Source: Heliocidaris erythrogramma (taxonomy: Eukaryota; Echinodermata; Echinoidea; Camarodonta; Echinometridae). From it: a DNA stretch of 64,000 nucleotides. The position numbers and the translations under genes are program-made. Below the pieces are notes generated by a model, which saw only the letters and a program-made list of their open reading frames with translations, was not told where the DNA came from and did not search any database. Shown here one piece after another: positions 57,601 through 64,000 of the stretch. The DNA is taken from NCBI GenBank assembly GCA_025617745.1, contig CM046870.1, forward strand, positions 24,719,501 through 24,783,500, read 5' to 3'. Numbering within the stretch: position 1 is the stretch's first letter; each line of letters starts with the position of its first letter.

Positions 57601-58080
57601 ATGTAAAAAATAATACGCAATCATACTGCAATACGTACGTTTGATTTGTCAAAAGTTTGTCGAGTATATGGATCGCCAACACAAATTAATTCTGTGGAAC
57701 ACAACTCACAGAGTATGAATTTCGACGATTTTTCATCAATTTCATACAATTCTTCTTTTTTTCCTTTATATATATATTTTTTAATTTTAAAACCTGATAA
57801 TTTTTTTTTAAGTATACGCGCGTATACCCGAAAAAGTCCAATTTCTTTTTTACGTATACGGCGTATACAAGCGTATACGCTCCACTACACCACTGCCTGG
57901 AAGGAGCCAAATCATGCCGTAATTTACTTCAAACTTTTGTAACCCGACAAATCAACCTCCCGGGCGACATTCTTCGCAATAATGCTCTAGAGACGGTTGC
58001 TGCCCTTATACCGGTGCTGTTGAAGAAAAAGGGCACGAGGACGACAGCGATTGACTTACCTCTCTTGCTCAGTAATCTAG
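57601..58080. other. Intergenic DNA with TATACG palindromes
   Basis: 57812-57875 has TATACGCGCGTATACCCG and ACGTATACGGCGTATACAAG, several overlapping CGTATACG palindromes. Nothing else was seen. Confidence 0.5.
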
Positions 58081-58084
58081 GCAT

Positions 58085-58213
58085 CGATTCATCAAACGGT
58101 CATAAGTAGAAGTTCGCCGATATCCCATTGAAACACATGTTACTTTTAATACACGCGTTTCAATGGGATGTCGGCGAACTTGTACTTATGACCGTTTGAT
58201 GAAACGCTGCCCT
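58085..58213. mobile_element. Short foldback MITE
   Basis: CATCAAACGGTCATAAGTAG...CGCCGATATCCCATTGAAAC is mirrored by GTTTCAATGGGATGTCGGCG...TACTTATGACCGTTTGATG. The loop is about 25 bp. The GATGAAACGCTGCCC end resembles the 5892 family terminus, but the core differs. Confidence 0.87.
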
Positions 58214-58970
58214 GGTAATGCCACTGCTACATGCAGATGCGGCGCTCACAGGGGGCACAGTGCCCCCCCCCCCAACACACTTTTTAAAGTGCCCCAAAGT
58301 GCCCCTTTTCATATTTGATAAGTGCCCCCTTTTCTTCGTACAGTGCCCCTTTTCCTTTCCTATAAGTGCCCTTTTTACCTTCTGATAAGTGCCCCCTTAA
58401 CCTCAGACATTACTGCCCCTTTTTAAAACTAGTAAGTGCCCCTTTTTCGTCTGATTAGTGCCCATTTTCCGTTCTAGTAGTGCAGTTTTTCCTTCTGATA
58501 AGTGCCTTTTTTATCTCTTATAAGTGCTCCTTTTAACCTCAGACATTACTGCCCCTCTTGAAATCTGCGTCTATGTTTTTTTGTCTGATAAGTTCAGATT
58601 TTCCGTTCTAATAGTGCAATTTTCCCTTCTTATAAGTGCCCTTTTATACCTCTGATAAGTGACCCCTTTATTCGTATGACTGCCCCTTCTTCTTTCTAAT
58701 AAGTGCCCTTTTCACCTTCTGATAAGTGCCCCTGTTAGGCTCAGATAAGAACCCCCTTTGAAATCCGACAAGTGTCTTTGTTTTCGTTTGATTAGTGCCC
58801 ATTTTCCGTTCTATTAGTGCATTTTTCCTTATGATAAGTGCCTTTTCACCTCTAATAAATGCCTCTTTTTAAATGCCCCTTTTTATTTATAATAGTATTA
58901 TTTTCCCTTTCGATAAGATCCCCTTTTGTCTTCTGATATAGTGCCCTACCTATATACCTATATATATATA

Positions 58971-59048
58971 TAAGACAACCGTTAAGAGATGAAAGAATTC
59001 AAACTTTCATCTCAATTTGAATTCTTTCATCTCTTAACGGTTGTCTTA
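58971..59048. repeat. Perfect 33-bp hairpin
   Basis: TAAGACAACCGTTAAGAGAT...GAATTCAAA (58971-59003) and its exact inverse at 59016-59048, with a 12-base loop. It lies in copy 2 of the minisatellite element, next to an AT microsatellite. Confidence 0.92.
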
Positions 59049-59092
59049 TTCATCATTGACTTTTGTGTATTTTTCATCAACCGACGCAGGAC

Positions 59093-59256
<164 letters not shown>

Positions 59257-59628
59257 CATATACATGTATTTAATATATTTTACCTATATACCCCGATGTC
59301 GCTTACAAACTGTGCCCTAAAACAAAACACTAAAGACCATATCCCTAGCACCAAATAATCAGAGAGGTTTCATAATAATAGATTCCCTACTGATATCAAC
59401 ACAGAGTGAGGCAGTTGAGCAGGGGGCAGGAGGGGCACAATTCCCTAAATTATACGAGGATGAGCAGTGCCCCCCCCCCCAACTCATAACAGGAAAGACA
59501 ATTTTTATCTCAATATTTTTTAAAGCTCGCTCGCCCCCCTTTTTTTAATCATGCTTCTATTTTAATAAAAGAACTACGCAGGTCCTTTGGCGGTTCCAGG
59601 TTAGTCTCAGTGAGCATACTGTGTATCT

Positions 59629-59754
59629 CTAGTCTACAAGCACGGACCCTGGTCGTGTCAGTATAAGTGAGGAGCAGCTATAGCACATGGCCTGTGGTAG
59701 TTTTACAGTGCAGACACTCATTCACGACTGACCAGGGTTTGTGCCTGCAAACCA
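59629..59754. mobile_element. Small MITE, 'TAGTCTGCAAGCACAGACCC' family, copy 1
   Basis: TAGTCTACAAGCACGGACCC at the left is mirrored, imperfectly, by CCAGGGTTTGTGCCTGCAAA at the right. Same family as 61636-61788. Confidence 0.65.
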
Positions 59755-61635
59755 GTGTACATGTATCTTTGGTCAAGGCCAAGTGAACTGTAAGACTGGA
59801 TACAGACCCCCGTATGCCCTTCAATAGACCTCTTCTGTAATGTATACAAATTTATGCACATATATTCGCTGAGCACCTAGTGACGAGCTATTCCATTAAC
59901 CTGCTTTTTATAAATGAGCCTCAATGTTTGGAATCCAGTTTGCATACATTTGTTGATATGTCCGGCAAGCCTCCGACAAGCTTTCAAGTTTTCAAGAACA
60001 ACCTTTGTTTGAAAGGTATGTATAAAATTTGCATACATTACCGAAGCGGTCTATTGGGAAACTGGGTTTTGGCTGCCCTTTCACTCAGCATATTTTCTTT
60101 CTTTGTTTAAATGTGATTTTAGAATCCTTGCTTGCAGACTAGTTTCAGTCAGGGAACAGATTTGAGAAAAACATCAGGTGCTGTCCATAATGTATGTAGA
60201 TCTTTCAGGTGATGATTTTTTTCAAATAAGCCAGTTCGGGGTTAGCGCATGGTACAAATGACCCCAAATATCCAGATATTTTAGACATGGAGGGTCCCTT
60301 TATGTGCACTTCAGAAAAATAACTCTGGGAGTGATAGAGGTGCCTCATGAATAGCTTTTGTTTCCCCCTTTAAAAAGAATACTTCCACCTGGATATCATG
60401 GAATGCACCATTAGTGCATAATTGAATAATGATTACATGACATTCATGAGCACATATCGAATATTAGTGTTAGTGGGTTTTAGAATTTGGTACAGATGAC
60501 CTTTATCTGCCCATGCTCAGATTGCATCTCCGAAGTGGTTTATTGGCCCAGATTCTCCCCCCCCCTCCCTTTCTCTTTTGGGCTCTCACACATCTCAAAA
60601 ATATAGTCACATTTACCTCAAATCTATCAATTTTCTCACTCTTCTTTGAGCTAACACCATGTCCTGTTGATATTCCCTCTCAACCCCCGCCGCCCCGCCC
60701 ACTTCTCTCCCCTCATCCTCAATTTATCACTTTCTCACTCTCTCTTTCTCTATACCCCTTGCATTCTATGTCCTTTTTCTCTTTCTTCTTCCACTCATTC
60801 TCCCTCTCCCCTAGACTCGGGGATTTATCATGACATGAAAGTTTTATGCAACAGGGCCCGTATTATAAATTAGAATATTTGTCACCGGAGCATGCGACTT
60901 ATAACCGTCATATCACTCAATGCAACAACTACCGGTATTTACTTCTTTAAGATTAACAAAGTGAAACTTTACAAGTTAGATAGGGTTTAATTGAAGTTTT
61001 ATTCGTTAATGGCATTCCTGGAAAGAATCCTATGATTTCACATACAATCCGTGGAAATTTTCTTTTTACGATTAGAAACATCATCCACTGTGCTGGAGCA
61101 ATTAGCCTATCAAAGGTAAATCAGTATCCGATTCGAACAATTCAAAACTAACCTAAAGTAGATGATGATATGGATAACTAAATCAGACAGATTTTTTTTT
61201 AATGTGTTTGCATTTCAGAAATTCATGAGATATGTTTTCGTCGACTTCAGGAATGTCACCGGATACCGTCATCATCTGAAAAACAAACCAAACAAAACAT
61301 AAAGTTATACTGAATTTCCAAACTGATATGACAAAGCATTAAGAAAATAACATATTCATGATTTAAATAATACTGGCCCTTTATATCATCAAGATCAATA
61401 TTTTGGAGATTTTCACCATGCTTTGAATAGGCCGATTGTTTGGAAACTCAACAATTCTGACTGATTGACCACATTTTATACACATCGAAAATGAAAAATA
61501 AAAATGTTAGTGAGAGGTCATGACGGTATATAATAAAGATTTTGAGATAATGGGTTGATTTTGGACAGATTTGAATTAATTTAATGTGAAATTTATTCTG
61601 TTGTTGGAAATATTATGCAAATGAATGGATGAATG
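59755..61635. other. Intergenic DNA or 3' flank of the subtilase gene
   Basis: A CT-rich tract lies at 60545-60830. On the minus strand, an acceptor-like tract ends at 61274 (GTTTTTCAG), followed by ATGATGACGGTATCCGGTG. It could be a 3' UTR exon of the subtilase gene, but this is not established. Confidence 0.35.
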
Positions 61636-61788
61636 TAGTCTGCAAGCACAGACCCTAGTCAGACTATCATAGCCCCTGTACTATAGCTGATCCTATATTG
61701 ACACGAAAAGTAAGGAGCTGGGTTAGTCTTCTCTCAAGACAATGATTTTCTGATAAAGTGTCAAATTAGGGTCTGTGCTTGCAGACTA
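61636..61788. mobile_element. Small MITE, same family, copy 2
   Basis: TAGTCTGCAAGCACAGACCC and its near-exact inverse GGGTCTGTGCTTGCAGACTA bound a 153-bp element with an AT-rich interior. Confidence 0.88.
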
Positions 61789-62135
61789 GGATCAATGCAG
61801 AACTTTCTTATAAAACTTGATCATAATACAGTACACACTGGAAATACAAATCTTTGTTAACAGGACACCCGTAGATGGCCATACTGCCAATAAGGTGCAG
61901 CGTCTTGTTAAACAAATTACACATAACACACGTTAATATGGTTTACACTCAAATAATTATCCAAATTACAGTGAAACATTTGTTTGAACTGTATTTTTAA
62001 TCAACGGAGAGGAAGTCAACAGGAACATAAATGTTTTAATGTAACTGCATTTAAACCTATATAAACTATGAACTTCAAGATTCATAGTGCATACTAAGAA
62101 TGGGAGGTGAAAATAGACTAAGAAATTCTACCAAC
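61789..62135 (-). other. 3' flank of the subtilase stop codon
   Basis: About 350 bp of AT-rich sequence directly downstream (minus strand) of the stop. Probably 3' UTR; no clear poly(A) signal was chosen. Confidence 0.4.

Positions 62136-64000
<1,865 letters not shown>

Overview
The window is metazoan nuclear DNA: AT-rich, with introns, GT-AG splice sites, LINE and SINE debris and very many short inverted-repeat elements. The gene families (an ARHGAP9/12/15/27-type RhoGAP, an intronless rhodopsin-class receptor, a proteinase K-type subtilase, a small cysteine-rich secreted protein), the frequent ACATGTA-type strings and the repeat style suggest a marine invertebrate deuterostome. A sea urchin or other echinoderm is the best guess, but this is an inference and no diagnostic marker was found.

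Layout. (1) 749-6701, + strand: the last five coding exons of a RhoGAP gene. Phases agree at all four junctions and the catalytic Arg, Lys and Asn are present. Its introns hold two TTAA-flanked piggyBac-like MITEs, two copies of a GGGGAGCGTTTCAT foldback MITE and a LINE 3' end. (2) 6702-17580: 3' UTR and intergenic DNA with a long purine (GA) block and a decayed LINE reverse transcriptase. (3) 17583-18539, +: an intronless class A GPCR of 318 aa. (4) 18540-35550: about 17 kb with no recognisable gene but many foldback elements, tandem duplications and SINEs, one of which has a 7SL RNA (Alu-domain)-like head. (5) 35558-39991, +: a three-exon gene for an 85-aa secreted protein with 10 cysteines; its large second intron is filled by nested foldback elements. 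(6) 40000-62000: a dense repeat region containing a LINE RNase H remnant split by nested MITEs, an interspersed minisatellite element present twice in opposite orientation, a 1.8-kb inverted repeat, a 50-bp minisatellite, a mariner-like MITE and a roughly 175-bp tandem array. (7) 62136-63593, - strand: the last exons of a proteinase K-like subtilase carrying the catalytic Ser motif; the gene continues beyond the right edge.

The four genes look functionally unrelated, and nothing suggests a cluster or operon. The main interest is the mobile-element stratigraphy: the 7SL-like SINE, an inverted repeat that supplies a built-in empty site for a MITE, and nested insertions whose order can be read. 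No virus, toxin gene, CRISPR or prokaryotic system was seen.
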